Source: an uncultured Collinsella sp. (lineage in GTDB: Bacteria; Actinomycetota; Coriobacteriia; Coriobacteriales; Coriobacteriaceae). From it: a stretch of DNA of 21,195 nucleotides. A program made the translations under genes and the position numbers. Each line of letters starts with the position of its first letter. Position 1 is the stretch's first letter. The notes under the pieces are model-generated. The model ran no database searches and was not told the origin of the DNA. It saw only the letters and a list, made by a program, of their open reading frames with translations. The DNA lies in NCBI GenBank assembly GCA_902489295.1, contig CABTZM010000011.1, positions 1-21,195 on the forward strand. Reading direction: 5' to 3'. Below are positions 10,890-19,378 of the stretch, piece after piece.

Positions 10890-12279
10890 ACTCCTCGGCA
10901 TGCGCCCCATCAAGCTCATAGAACTTGGTGGATGCCGGCAGGAACATCAGGTCGACGTCGCCGATCGGGCCCGAACGGTTCTTGGCCACGACGATACGCG
11001 TAACGCCCTCGTCGGGTCGATCGTCGCGCGAGGCTTCGGCCTCGTCGGCGGAGCGGTCCAAGAACATAACGATATCGGCGTCCTGCTCGATGGAGCCCGA
11101 TTCACGAAGGTCGGAAAGCTGCGGGCGCTTGCCGGTACGGGATTCGACCTGACGCGAGAGCTGCGACAGCGCGATGAGCGGGATCTTGAGCTCCTTGGCC
11201 ATGATCTTCAGACCACGCGACATCTCGGAGACCTCGACGGTACGGCTCTCGGAGCGGCGTCCCGGCGGAGGACTCACCAGCTGCAGGTAGTCCAGGATGA
11301 TGATGGCCTTCTCCTTGTTGTGGAGCATGCGGCGGCTCTTGGCGCGAATCTCGGTCACTGTGGTGCCGGGCGTATCGTCAATCAGAATATCGAGCTTGGA
11401 CAAGGTCTGCGTGGCCTCGTTGATATTGGCCCATTGCTCGGGGCTAATGCGGCCCATGCGGAAGTCACTGATCGAGATCATGGCGTAGGCGCAAATCAGA
11501 CGCTGGGCAATTTCCTTGCCCGACATCTCCAGAGAGAAGAAGCCGACGGTATAACCGGCAGCGGCAGCGTTGAGCGCCAGATTCAGGGCGAACGACGTCT
11601 TACCAACAGCAGGGCGGGCGCCGATGATGATGAGCTGACCCTCGCGAAAACCCATGAGCATGCGGTCGAGCGACGGGAAGCCCGTGGGCACGCCGGCGGC
11701 CTGGCCGCCGGCCTGGCACACTTCCTCGGCCTCGTTATAGGCCTCGACCATAAACTCGGTCAGCGTCTTGTAGCTCGACTTGACCTCGCGCGCCGTAACC
11801 TTGAGCAGCTTGCTCTCGGCCAGCTCCACGACCTCTTTGGTGTCGGTGGGGGCGTTATAGGCCAGCGCGTTGATCTCGTTGGTAGCGCCGATCAGCTCAC
11901 GCAGCATCGAATCGCGGCGAACGATAGCGGCATGGTGCTGCCAGTTGACGAGCGACAGGGTCTGACCCATCAACTCCAAAATGTACGCTTCGCCGCCCAC
12001 GGCATCGAGCTTGTTGATGCTTCGCAGGTAATCGATCAGCGAGATGGAGTCGATGGGAATGCGGCTGTTGTACATATCGACCATCGCGGTATAGATGGTC
12101 TTATGAATGGGCCGGTAGAAGTCATCAGGCTGCAGCTCGACCTGGGCTTCTTCGACCACCTCGGGCGATAGCAGCATAGCGGCCAGTACATTGGCCTCTG
12201 CATCTTGGTTTTGGGGAAGACCCAACTTTGAGCCGCGGTCCTCAACCGTCAGCCCGGTCTCCCTATCGTCATATGCCAT
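10888..12279 (-). CDS. dnaB: Replicative DNA helicase DnaB
   Basis: Hexameric helicase that unwinds DNA at the fork and recruits primase. 463 residues from the ATG at 12279, chosen because GAGG lies six bases upstream; two in-frame ATGs 6 and 12 bases earlier overlap or precede that site. The N-terminal primase-binding domain starts at LPQNQDAEANVLAAML (about 21-36). The RecA-like domain has Walker A GARPAVGKTSF (about 220-230), FFSLEMS, Walker B IIILDYLQL, and the SQLSRQVESR and DRGKRP-type DNA-binding region (here GKRPQLSDLRESGSIEQDAD). No intein. It lies 224 bases downstream of the rpsF-ssb-rpsR-rplI operon, a common arrangement in bacteria. Confidence 0.97.
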   Translation of the reverse strand: MAYDDRETGLTVEDRGSKLGLPQNQDAEANVLAAMLLSPEVVEEAQVELQPDDFYRPIHKTIYTAMVDMYNSRIPIDSISLIDYLRSINKLDAVGGEAYILELMGQTLSLVNWQHHAAIVRRDSMLRELIGATNEINALAYNAPTDTKEVVELAESKLLKVTAREVKSSYKTLTEFMVEAYNEAEEVCQAGGQAAGVPTGFPSLDRMLMGFREGQLIIIGARPAVGKTSFALNLALNAAAAGYTVGFFSLEMSGKEIAQRLICAYAMISISDFRMGRISPEQWANINEATQTLSKLDILIDDTPGTTVTEIRAKSRRMLHNKEKAIIILDYLQLVSPPPGRRSESRTVEVSEMSRGLKIMAKELKIPLIALSQLSRQVESRTGKRPQLSDLRESGSIEQDADIVMFLDRSADEAEASRDDRPDEGVTRIVVAKNRSGPIGDVDLMFLPASTKFYELDGAHAEE

Positions 12280-12371
12280 GAGCATCCTCATTCATATCGC
12301 TTGCGAGCATCCATAGTATCAGCCACGGTCCCAAAACGCGCCGCGCGCCGCCAATCATCACCGAACCAAAC

Positions 12372-12414
12372 GGATGAACGGTCCTGTATATAGGACTTCG
12401 ACACAACGTTCACC
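12372..12414. repeat. Nested palindrome upstream of dnaB
   Basis: GTCCTGTATATAGGAC (12381-12396) is palindromic except for one G-T pair. It is enclosed by GGATGAACG (12372-12380) and CGTTCACC (12407-12414), which pair with one bulged base. It lies between the rplI terminator and dnaB. It may be an operator for dnaB or a structured leader; I see no match to a known site. Confidence 0.5.
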
Positions 12415-12431
12415 ATGACACTCACTCAGCG

Positions 12432-12471
12432 CAAAAAACAAAAGGGCGCCCTGGTTTCCCAGAGCGCCCTT
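12432..12471 (-). terminator. Intrinsic terminator of the rpsF operon
   Basis: Stem AAGGGCGC (12442-12449) with GCGCCCTT (12464-12471), extended by CTGG/CCAG inside, followed on the minus strand by a long T-rich run (complement of 12432-12441). It sits 32 bases after the rplI stop. Confidence 0.88.
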
Positions 12472-12503
12472 CTTAGAACAAGATTGTTGCGTTGCAGCAA
12501 ATG

Positions 12504-13043
12504 CTACTCGGCAGCAGCCTCAGTCTCGACCTCGGCGGTCTCGGCCTCGGCGACCTCAGCGGCCTCCTCGACCTCAGCCTCGGCAGCGAGCTCCTCGGCG
12601 GTAACGCCGACGAGAACGACAACCTCGGCCTTGATCTCGCGGTACAGCGAGATGGCAACGGTGTGGGCACCGGCAACCTTGATGGGCTTACCGAGCTCGA
12701 CGCGCTTGCGGTCGATGTCCATACCGAGCTGAGCCTTGATGGCGTCAGCGATCATAGCGGCGGTAACGGAGCCAAAGAGGATGCCCTCGTCGCCGACCTT
12801 GACGTCAACGGTGACCGTCTTGCCCTCGAAGGCAGCCTTGGTCTCGTTGGCGGTAGCCAGACGGACGGCCTCGCGCTTGGCGATGTTGTTGCGACGCTCG
12901 TCAAGCTGCTTGAGGTTGCCCTTGGTGGCGGCAACAGCGAGCTTCTTGGGGAACAGGAAGTTCTCAGCGTAACCCTGAGCGACCTCTACGACGTCACCCT
13001 CGCCGCCCTTGCCCTTGATCTCATCGAGAAGAATAACCTTCAT
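12504..13043 (-). CDS. rplI: Ribosomal protein bL9 with acidic tail
   Basis: Binds 23S rRNA at the base of the L1 stalk. The N-terminal signature MKVILLDEIKGKGGEGDVV and GYAENFLFPKKLA are typical of bL9, followed by the connecting helix and the C-terminal domain. 179 residues against about 149 in E. coli. The extra length is a tail of almost only Glu, Ala and Val beginning at about residue 148 (EELAAEAEVEEAAEVAEAE). The start at 13043 has GGGAG eight bases upstream. It is the last gene of the operon, 15 bases after rpsR, and is followed by a strong terminator. Confidence 0.96.
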   Translation of the reverse strand: MKVILLDEIKGKGGEGDVVEVAQGYAENFLFPKKLAVAATKGNLKQLDERRNNIAKREAVRLATANETKAAFEGKTVTVDVKVGDEGILFGSVTAAMIADAIKAQLGMDIDRKRVELGKPIKVAGAHTVAISLYREIKAEVVVLVGVTAEELAAEAEVEEAAEVAEAETAEVETEAAAE

Positions 13044-13058
13044 GATGCGTCTCCCTTC

Positions 13059-13325
13059 TTAGCCGCGGTCGCGGTTGCCACGAGAGGAAACCACGGGGAC
13101 GGTGTACGGCAGGAGAGCCATCTCGCGGGCGCGCTTGATGGCGTTGGCGATGTCATGCTGATGCTGCGTGCAAGCGCCAGTGACGCGACGGGGCTTGATC
13201 TTGCCACGGTCGGTCATGTACTTACGGAGAAGCTGAGTGTCCTTATAGTCGATGAACTCAGTGTTCTCCTTGCAGAACTGGCAGTACTTACGACGCGGCT
13301 GACGTGCAGAAAAATCATTAGCCAT
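13059..13325 (-). CDS. rpsR: Ribosomal protein bS18
   Basis: Pairs with S6 on the 30S platform. 88 residues from the ATG at 13325, preceded by GAAAGG; the frame is open further upstream but that part is not homologous and has no ribosome site. Family core: CQFCKENTEFIDYKD, LLRKYMTDRGKIKPRRVTG and QHQHDIANAIKRAREMALLP. It keeps a CxxC pair plus a later Cys and His (ACTQHQ), so it looks like the zinc-binding version of S18. Organisms with this version often also carry a zinc-free paralogue under zinc control; none is visible here. Confidence 0.96.
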   Translation of the reverse strand: MANDFSARQPRRKYCQFCKENTEFIDYKDTQLLRKYMTDRGKIKPRRVTGACTQHQHDIANAIKRAREMALLPYTVPVVSSRGNRDRG

Positions 13326-13397
13326 GTCAAAATACCTTTCATTTGGCAACTTCGGCGAACCGAAGCCGCCTCTCACTCAAAAATAGGTGAACAACCC

Positions 13398-13850
13398 TTA
13401 GAACGGGATGTCCTCATCGTAGACGTCGACCGCGGGCGGCGTAGCCACCGGTGCGGCAGGACGTGCTGCGGGCGCGGGAGCTGCGGGGGCGTAACCGCCC
13501 TGGTCGTAGCCACCCTGGCCACCACGGGAGCTCATAAACTCGATCTCATCGACGATGACCTCAAGCTTGCTCCGGCGCTGGCCGTCGCGCTCCCAAGAGC
13601 TGTAGCGCAGCTTGCCCTCGATCGCGACCTTGTTTCCCTTTGCCAGGAAACGGCTCACGGCCTCGGCGCGGGTGCCGAACATAGTGCAGTCGACAAAGTT
13701 GGGATAGTCCTCCCACTCGCCAGTCTGCGCGTTGCGGCGACGATCGTTCACGGCGACGCCAAAAGACAGAACCTGGGTTCCGCCGGCGGTGGCGCGCAGC
13801 TCGGGATCGCGGGTGAGGTTACCGGTGATGTTCACTCGATTGATGCTCAT
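13398..13850 (-). CDS. ssb: Single-stranded DNA-binding protein
   Basis: Coats single-stranded DNA during replication and repair. 150 residues: an OB-fold at about 1-110 (MSINRVNITGNLTRDPELR, NFVDCTMFGTRAEAVSRFL), a disordered Gly/Tyr/Gln then Pro/Ala-rich linker, and the conserved acidic tip DEDIPF that recruits partner proteins. The start ATG at 13850 has AGAGGAAG about 10 bases upstream. It lies between rpsF and rpsR, the standard order. Confidence 0.97.
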   Translation of the reverse strand: MSINRVNITGNLTRDPELRATAGGTQVLSFGVAVNDRRRNAQTGEWEDYPNFVDCTMFGTRAEAVSRFLAKGNKVAIEGKLRYSSWERDGQRRSKLEVIVDEIEFMSSRGGQGGYDQGGYAPAAPAPAARPAAPVATPPAVDVYDEDIPF

Positions 13851-13898
13851 AACTCACTACTTCCTCTTGGGGCACAAGCCCAGTCCAAAACGACAGTC

Positions 13899-14192
13899 TT
13901 ACTCCTGGTCGTCGCGACGGACGATCATGTGGCGGACCACAGCGTCGGTGATGCGCAGGACGCGATCAAGCTCGGCGATCTGGGTAGGATCTGCGTGGAA
14001 GTTGATGAGGGTGTAGTCACCATCGGTGAGGTCGTTGATCTCGTAGGCGAGCTTGCGCTTGCCCCACTCGTCAACGGAGTCGACCTTGCCAGCGCCCTCA
14101 GCGATCGTGGTATCGATACGCTTCATAACAGCGAGACGAGTCTCGGGGTCGAGCGACGGGTCAACAAAGAACAGCAGTTCATAAGCCTTCAT
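13899..14192 (-). CDS. rpsF: Ribosomal protein bS6
   Basis: 30S platform protein, partner of S18. 97 residues from the ATG at 14192, which has GGAGGTGACAAT upstream; a longer reading to 14213 runs through the ribosome site and is rejected. Family features: MKAYELLFFVDPSL, WGKRKLAYEINDLTDGDYTLINF and the C-terminal RRDDQE. First gene of rpsF-ssb-rpsR-rplI, with its own promoter at 14264-14292 and a hairpin leader at 14219-14247. Confidence 0.97.
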   Translation of the reverse strand: MKAYELLFFVDPSLDPETRLAVMKRIDTTIAEGAGKVDSVDEWGKRKLAYEINDLTDGDYTLINFHADPTQIAELDRVLRITDAVVRHMIVRRDDQE

Positions 14193-14218
14193 ATTGTCAC
14201 CTCCTCTGGGCAAATGTG

Positions 14219-14247
14219 GCTTCAGGTCGTGAAGGTGCGCCTGAAGC
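14219..14247 (-). promoter_or_regulatory. Hairpin in the rpsF 5' leader
   Basis: Perfect 8-bp stem GCTTCAGG/CCTGAAGC around a 13-nt loop (CGCACCTTCACGA on the transcript strand), 26 bases before the rpsF start. An rpsF leader bound by S6-S18 to shut off translation is known in several phyla. The known motif has a bulged CCG, which I cannot place confidently here, so this is a candidate for a divergent version. Confidence 0.45.
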
Positions 14248-14263
14248 AGGAAAAGACTTGGTA

Positions 14264-14292
14264 ATAATATCTTTCAACCTCCCAAGCCGCAA
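14264..14292 (-). promoter_or_regulatory. Promoter of the rpsF operon
   Basis: Minus-strand TTGCGG (14287-14292), 17-base spacer, TATTAT (14264-14269; 5 of 6 to consensus). Predicted transcript start is near 14257, giving a leader of about 65 nt that contains the hairpin at 14219-14247. Confidence 0.6.
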
Positions 14293-14652
14293 GAATATGC
14301 AGCTACAACCTCATGACCTCCACATATGCCCATGCTCGCACCACGTTTCATGCGCATTCCAACCAAATGCCGACCAAGAGCTTGACGGATTTGTGGACAA
14401 GATACGGTGCCGCGGGGACAAGCTGAGCCAAGCCGCAGGTCAACGGGCACAAGGCTGTGGTCGCAAAATGCATACCAGTGGTCCACAGCACCACCCAAAG
14501 ATTTTTAAATTCATTGCCAAGTCGCTTATGAATACCCCTTTTGAACAATTGAGTTGATCAACCACGCTGGTCGGAAGCCGTTTTTTGGCACCTCAAACCC
14601 CACTGCAACGCCAAGCGCGGCCGAGCGTTTTAAAAAATGCCAACTTTTCTGT
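14293..14652. other. Gene-free stretch between rpsF and tRNA-Ser
   Basis: No frame with a ribosome site or recognisable protein. It holds two sites close to the high-GC DnaA-box pattern: TTGTCCACA on the minus strand (14392-14400) and TGGTCCACA on the plus strand (14479-14487). There is also a perfect palindrome GTTGATCAAC (14553-14562) and a short AT-rich patch near 14501-14512. Two boxes are too few to call an origin. Confidence 0.4.
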
Positions 14653-14680
14653 TTGCACTTTGCGATTCCTCGTGTATACT
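14653..14680 (+). promoter_or_regulatory. Promoter of tRNA-Ser (GGA)
   Basis: TTGCAC (14653-14658), 16-base spacer and TATACT (14675-14680), ending 16 bases before the first base of the tRNA. TG lies directly before the -10, which may help. Confidence 0.6.
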
Positions 14681-14696
14681 GACTTTCGCATTTAAC

Positions 14697-14787
14697 GGAG
14701 AGTTGTCCGAGTGGCCGAAGGAGCACGATTGGAAATCGTGTAGGCGTCAAAAGCGTCTCCAGGGTTCAAATCCCTGACTCTCCGCCA
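14697..14787 (+). tRNA. tRNA-Ser (anticodon GGA)
   Basis: 91 nt with encoded CCA. Acceptor GGAGAGT/ACTCTCC, anticodon stem CACGA/TCGTG with loop TTGGAAA, a long variable arm typical of serine tRNA, and T-arm GGGTTCAAATCCC. Reads UCC and UCU codons. Confidence 0.97.
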
Positions 14788-14795
14788 GTTAATTC

Positions 14796-14826
14796 CAAAG
14801 CAGGCCTTCGAGCCTGCTTTGTTTTT
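14796..14826 (+). terminator. Intrinsic terminator of tRNA-Ser (GGA)
   Basis: 10-bp perfect stem CAAAGCAGGC/GCCTGCTTTG (14796-14805, 14812-14821) followed by five T. Only nine bases separate it from the next tRNA, so some readthrough may supply tRNA-Ser (CGA), which has no clear promoter of its own. Confidence 0.85.
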
Positions 14827-14835
14827 ACCCCACGC

Positions 14836-14926
14836 GGAGGGGTGGCAGAGTGGTTGAATGCGGCGGTCTCGAAAACCGTTTGGCCTGTATAAGGTCACGA
14901 GGGTTCGAATCCCTCCTCCTCCGCCA
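14836..14926 (+). tRNA. tRNA-Ser (anticodon CGA)
   Basis: 91 nt with encoded CCA. Acceptor GGAGGGG/CTCCTCC with one G-T pair, anticodon loop CTCGAAA, long variable arm, T-arm GAGGGTTCGAATCCCTC. Reads UCG. It lies 48 bases after tRNA-Ser (GGA) with a terminator in between. Confidence 0.96.
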
Positions 14927-14937
14927 TTTTGGTTGAG

Positions 14938-14965
14938 AAAGCTCCCAAGAATGGGAGCTTTTTTT
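14938..14965 (+). terminator. Intrinsic terminator of tRNA-Ser (CGA)
   Basis: 9-bp perfect stem AAAGCTCCC/GGGAGCTTT (14938-14946, 14953-14961) running into seven T. Confidence 0.88.
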
Positions 14966-14991
14966 GTTTTGAGTCCCTAACAAGCAAATAA

Positions 14992-15127
14992 GGCAGAGGA
15001 GGATTCGAACCCGCCAGGGCGCGAAGCGTAAAGAAAACGCGCCAGCGGCGCGTTTTTAGCGCAGCGCGGTCGGCGCAAGCCGGCCGGATAAATTTTGAGC
15101 GAAGCTCAAAATTTGGACATCCCTCCT
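14992..15127 (-). other. tRNA-Ser-like multi-hairpin element
   Basis: Read on the minus strand it begins GGAGGGATGTCC, matching 10 of 12 bases of the tRNA-Ser (GGA) 5' end. It finishes with GGGTTCGAATCC, identical to the T-arm of tRNA-Ser (CGA), then TCCTCTGCC without CCA. The middle has no anticodon arm but three hairpins: 15090-15114 (11 bp, 3-nt loop), 15067-15086 (8 bp with one G-T pair, GCAA loop on the plus strand) and 15034-15056 (10 bp, AGC loop). The ends AGGAGG (14997-15002) and CCTCCT (15122-15127) can close the whole structure. It could be a decayed tRNA invaded by repeats, a repeat family or a structured RNA. Confidence 0.55.
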
Positions 15128-15169
15128 ATTCAGCCACGCCCCCATCGCGTTCAGCATCAACCCAGATCT

Positions 15170-15238
15170 CCAAACGTGTACACCACCCTCCAAAACCGAC
15201 ATTTTTCGGCATCTTTGGAGGCTGATGTACATGTTTGG
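15170..15238. repeat. 69-nt imperfect palindrome upstream of the TRIC-family gene
   Basis: CCAAACGTGTACA (15170-15182) pairs with TGTACATGTTTGG (15226-15238) with one G-T pair. Inside, CCTCCAAA (15187-15194) pairs with TTTGGAGG (15214-15221), and CCGA with TCGG (15196-15199, 15206-15209). No T-run follows, so it is not a standard terminator. It lies 114 bases before the TRIC-family gene and may be an intergenic repeat or an operator. Confidence 0.75.
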
Positions 15239-15351
15239 TGCCTACGCCCCCACCCAGTCCCGACCGTTTACCGAGCAATAGGGTCACCGCGCCCGCCAAC
15301 CATGTACTATGTACGGGCATTGTCTAAACCCGCAACCAAAAGGACCCCATC

Positions 15352-16041
15352 TTGCCCGTCGTCGCCGCTATGACCGTTACCTCACACGCCACGGATGCCA
15401 TGGTCGCTATTCCGTTTTGGCTCGAGATGTTCGCTGTTGTCGCGGCATCGATCTCAGGCGTGCTGGTCGCGCGCGAGCACAAGCTCGACCTGGTAGGCGC
15501 CGTCGCGCTCGCTGTGGTCTGCGGACTGGGCGGCGGTCTTTTGCGCGATATGACGCTGCAGGTGGGCAACGTCTACATCCTCAACCAGCCGATGGCGCTC
15601 CCGCTTTCCATTGCCACGGCAGCCATCATCTACATTTTCCCGGCAATCGTCGACAAACCCGAAAAACTCATTCCCCTGCTCGACATCATCTCAGTCGGCA
15701 TCTACGCCGCCACCGGAGCAGACAAGGCACTGGTCTACGGCTTTGCGCCGGCGGTGTGCATCATGATGGGCTTTTTCACCGCGGTGGGCGGCGGCATGCT
15801 GCGCGACAGTTTTATGGGCGTGGTACCGGGCATTTTCCAGCGCACCAACTTCTATGCCATCGCAGCCATCGCCGGCTCGGCGAGCTATGTATGCCTTGTC
15901 ATGAGCGGCGTCGTCAGCAACATCACCGCGTTGATCGTATGCGTTGCGGTAACCATGGGGCTGCGCTGGCTGTCGCTGCGTTTTGACATCAAAAGCCCCA
16001 CCGAGGAGGACATCGCGCGCTTTTTGCACCACAAAAAGTAG
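15352..16041 (+). CDS. TRIC/UPF0126 family membrane protein
   Basis: 229 residues with about seven membrane helices in two homologous halves. Each half carries the family motif: GLGGGLLRD (58-66) and AVGGGMLRD (144-152). Members include E. coli YadS and YicG and the bacterial TRIC cation channels; some have been linked to glycine uptake, so the transported species is uncertain. The TTG at 15352 is taken as start because AAAAGGA lies seven bases upstream, while the ATG at 15370 has no such site. The C-terminus is a short charged cytoplasmic tail. It stands alone: the next gene starts 106 bases later. Confidence 0.9.
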   Translation: MPVVAAMTVTSHATDAMVAIPFWLEMFAVVAASISGVLVAREHKLDLVGAVALAVVCGLGGGLLRDMTLQVGNVYILNQPMALPLSIATAAIIYIFPAIVDKPEKLIPLLDIISVGIYAATGADKALVYGFAPAVCIMMGFFTAVGGGMLRDSFMGVVPGIFQRTNFYAIAAIAGSASYVCLVMSGVVSNITALIVCVAVTMGLRWLSLRFDIKSPTEEDIARFLHHKK

Positions 16042-16147
16042 ATTGCGCGGGCTCATCCTTCGAAATGCAACCGAGAGGTTCTTTTAGAGCGCCCACGCGT
16101 TGGGTACCCTGTTAGGTGCATATCGAGCATCTGACGAAGGATTCACT

Positions 16148-17293
16148 ATGCCCCACAATCAATTCCCGTCGACCCAACGCCGTAAAGCGTGGGGCCGCCT
16201 CACCATCCTATTCGCGCTCATCGCTCTGGCGCTCACCGCACTTCCCGCTACGGCTCTTGCCGGCACGGACACCGCAGGCAACGTACTTGCGACCGACAAT
16301 GACGCCACTCCGTCCGGCGTCGAAGGTGACCTGTACTGGGCAGGTCAAAGCCTCAACCTGGACGATACCTCCATCGACCGCGATATCATCGCCGTGGGCG
16401 ATACCCTTTCGATCCGCGACTGCACGGTGGGCGGTGCCGTCCGTCTGGCGGCACGCACTATCGATATCGCCAAGACCACGGTTGATGGCAGCGTCACGGT
16501 GGTCGGTCAGCACGTTGTGCTCAACACCGACAGCTCTGCCAACTGTCTTTACGCGGTGGGCGAGACGGTTGCCCTGCGCGGCTCTACCAAGTCGGCAGCG
16601 CTTGCAGGCGACACGGTGACCATCGATGGCACCGTCGAGGGCGATGTCGAGGTCTGGGCCGACAAGCTCATCCTGGGCAAGAACGCCCACATCACCGGCA
16701 CCGTGAACGCGCACGTCTCCGAGGACCCCGAGCGCGCCGCGGGAGCCGAGGTCGGCGCGCTCAAGATCGACCGCACCGAGAACGAGGATACTTCCACCGT
16801 TAACGATGCCATCGGCGGTATCGTCGCCGCGGCACTCTCGACCTGCTTTGTCGCTCTACTGCTCGAGCTCGTCTTTCCGCGCGCGACCGCCAGCGCCGCC
16901 GGAATGCTCCACCAGCGCCCCATGCCTCTGTGGGTGAGCGGTCTTCTGGGTACGATTGCTATCGCCCCCGCCGTCCTACTGCTGATTATCTCTATCGCTG
17001 GTCTGTCGCTTGCCGGAGCCCTCTTGTGCGGCGTTATCGGCATCGCGTTGGTGTCGAGTGCCTTCGCGGGCTGCGCCATTGCCCGCATGGTCGGACACAA
17101 ACAGAACCGCTACGCCATGGCAGCCGTGGGCGGCGTAATCGCAGGTGCCCTCACGGGGCTTCCCCTCGTAGGCGGCTTCATCAGCGGCGTGGCCTTTGTC
17201 TTTATGCTCGGCTACATCATCCAAATCATCTGGCGCAACGCCCACCTCAAGTCCCAGCAGCCAGCTAATACGCCGAAACTCCCCACCGCTTAG
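16148..17293 (+). CDS. Secreted/membrane beta-helix (bactofilin-like) protein
   Basis: 381 residues from the ATG at 16148, which has GAAGGA five bases upstream; a longer reading to 16100 is rejected on that ground. Residues 12-38 look like a signal peptide (RRKAWGRLTILFALIALALTA with ATALA at the cleavage point). Residues about 55-205 are short repeats of alternating hydrophobic strands and turns (VGGAVRLAARTIDIAKTTVD, IDGTVEGDVEVWADKL), as in bactofilin-type polymer-forming domains. The C-terminal 160 residues hold about four hydrophobic segments (near 222-244, 262-285, 287-310 and 323-363). A polymerising or scaffold role in the envelope is inferred from fold only. A GGGACAGG hairpin begins seven bases after the stop. 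Confidence 0.8.
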   Translation: MPHNQFPSTQRRKAWGRLTILFALIALALTALPATALAGTDTAGNVLATDNDATPSGVEGDLYWAGQSLNLDDTSIDRDIIAVGDTLSIRDCTVGGAVRLAARTIDIAKTTVDGSVTVVGQHVVLNTDSSANCLYAVGETVALRGSTKSAALAGDTVTIDGTVEGDVEVWADKLILGKNAHITGTVNAHVSEDPERAAGAEVGALKIDRTENEDTSTVNDAIGGIVAAALSTCFVALLLELVFPRATASAAGMLHQRPMPLWVSGLLGTIAIAPAVLLLIISIAGLSLAGALLCGVIGIALVSSAFAGCAIARMVGHKQNRYAMAAVGGVIAGALTGLPLVGGFISGVAFVFMLGYIIQIIWRNAHLKSQQPANTPKLPTA

Positions 17294-17299
17294 CCGCCA

Positions 17300-17334
17300 A
17301 CCACCACAAAGGGGACAGGCACCTTTGTGGTGGT
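17300..17334. repeat. Hairpin element with GGGACAGG core (copy 2)
   Basis: 13-bp perfect stem ACCACCACAAAGG (17300-17312) and CCTTTGTGGTGGT (17322-17334), 9-nt loop GGACAGGCA. The core GGGGACAGG spans the stem-loop border. It lies between convergent genes, 27 bases beyond the typA terminator in the minus direction. No T-run follows on either strand. Confidence 0.8.
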
Positions 17335-17360
17335 GCAGACCAACTCAATCCCCTTGCACC

Positions 17361-17395
17361 AAAAAGGGCGCCGACCATCGCGGTCGGCGCCCTTT
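17361..17395 (-). terminator. Intrinsic terminator of typA
   Basis: 14-bp perfect stem AAAGGGCGCCGACC/GGTCGGCGCCCTTT (17363-17376, 17382-17395), followed on the minus strand by five T (17361-17365). On the plus strand the downstream T-run is only TTT, so it may also work weakly for the convergent gene. Confidence 0.92.
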
Positions 17396-17422
17396 CCTAT
17401 TGGCGATTATAAGCCCTAGCGC

Positions 17423-19261
<1,839 letters not shown>

Positions 19262-19378
19262 GTAGTTCCCCTATCTTCTATCCATATACAAACGGCACGC
19301 GTATGCGGCCCGCCCAGCGACACAACGCTCAGCGGGAATATTGAGCCTTTTACCGAAAACTCGTTTATTTTAGCGATT

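Noticed and set aside
12492..14264. Plus-strand open frame of 590 codons spanning rplI, rpsR, ssb and rpsF
   Set aside because: It overlaps four well-identified genes on the other strand and reads as low-complexity Leu/Gly/Asp sequence.
14274..14557. Small open frames on both strands between rpsF and tRNA-Ser
   Set aside because: No ribosome sites, no recognisable protein, and they cross the rpsF promoter.
14293..14652. Chromosomal origin
   Set aside because: Only two DnaA-box-like sites, no clear AT-rich unwinding region, and dnaA/dnaN are not adjacent.
14970..15351. Attachment site of an integrated element next to tRNA-Ser
   Set aside because: The tRNA-like 3' piece is on the opposite strand and inside a hairpin structure. 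There is no integrase gene and no second direct copy bounding foreign DNA.
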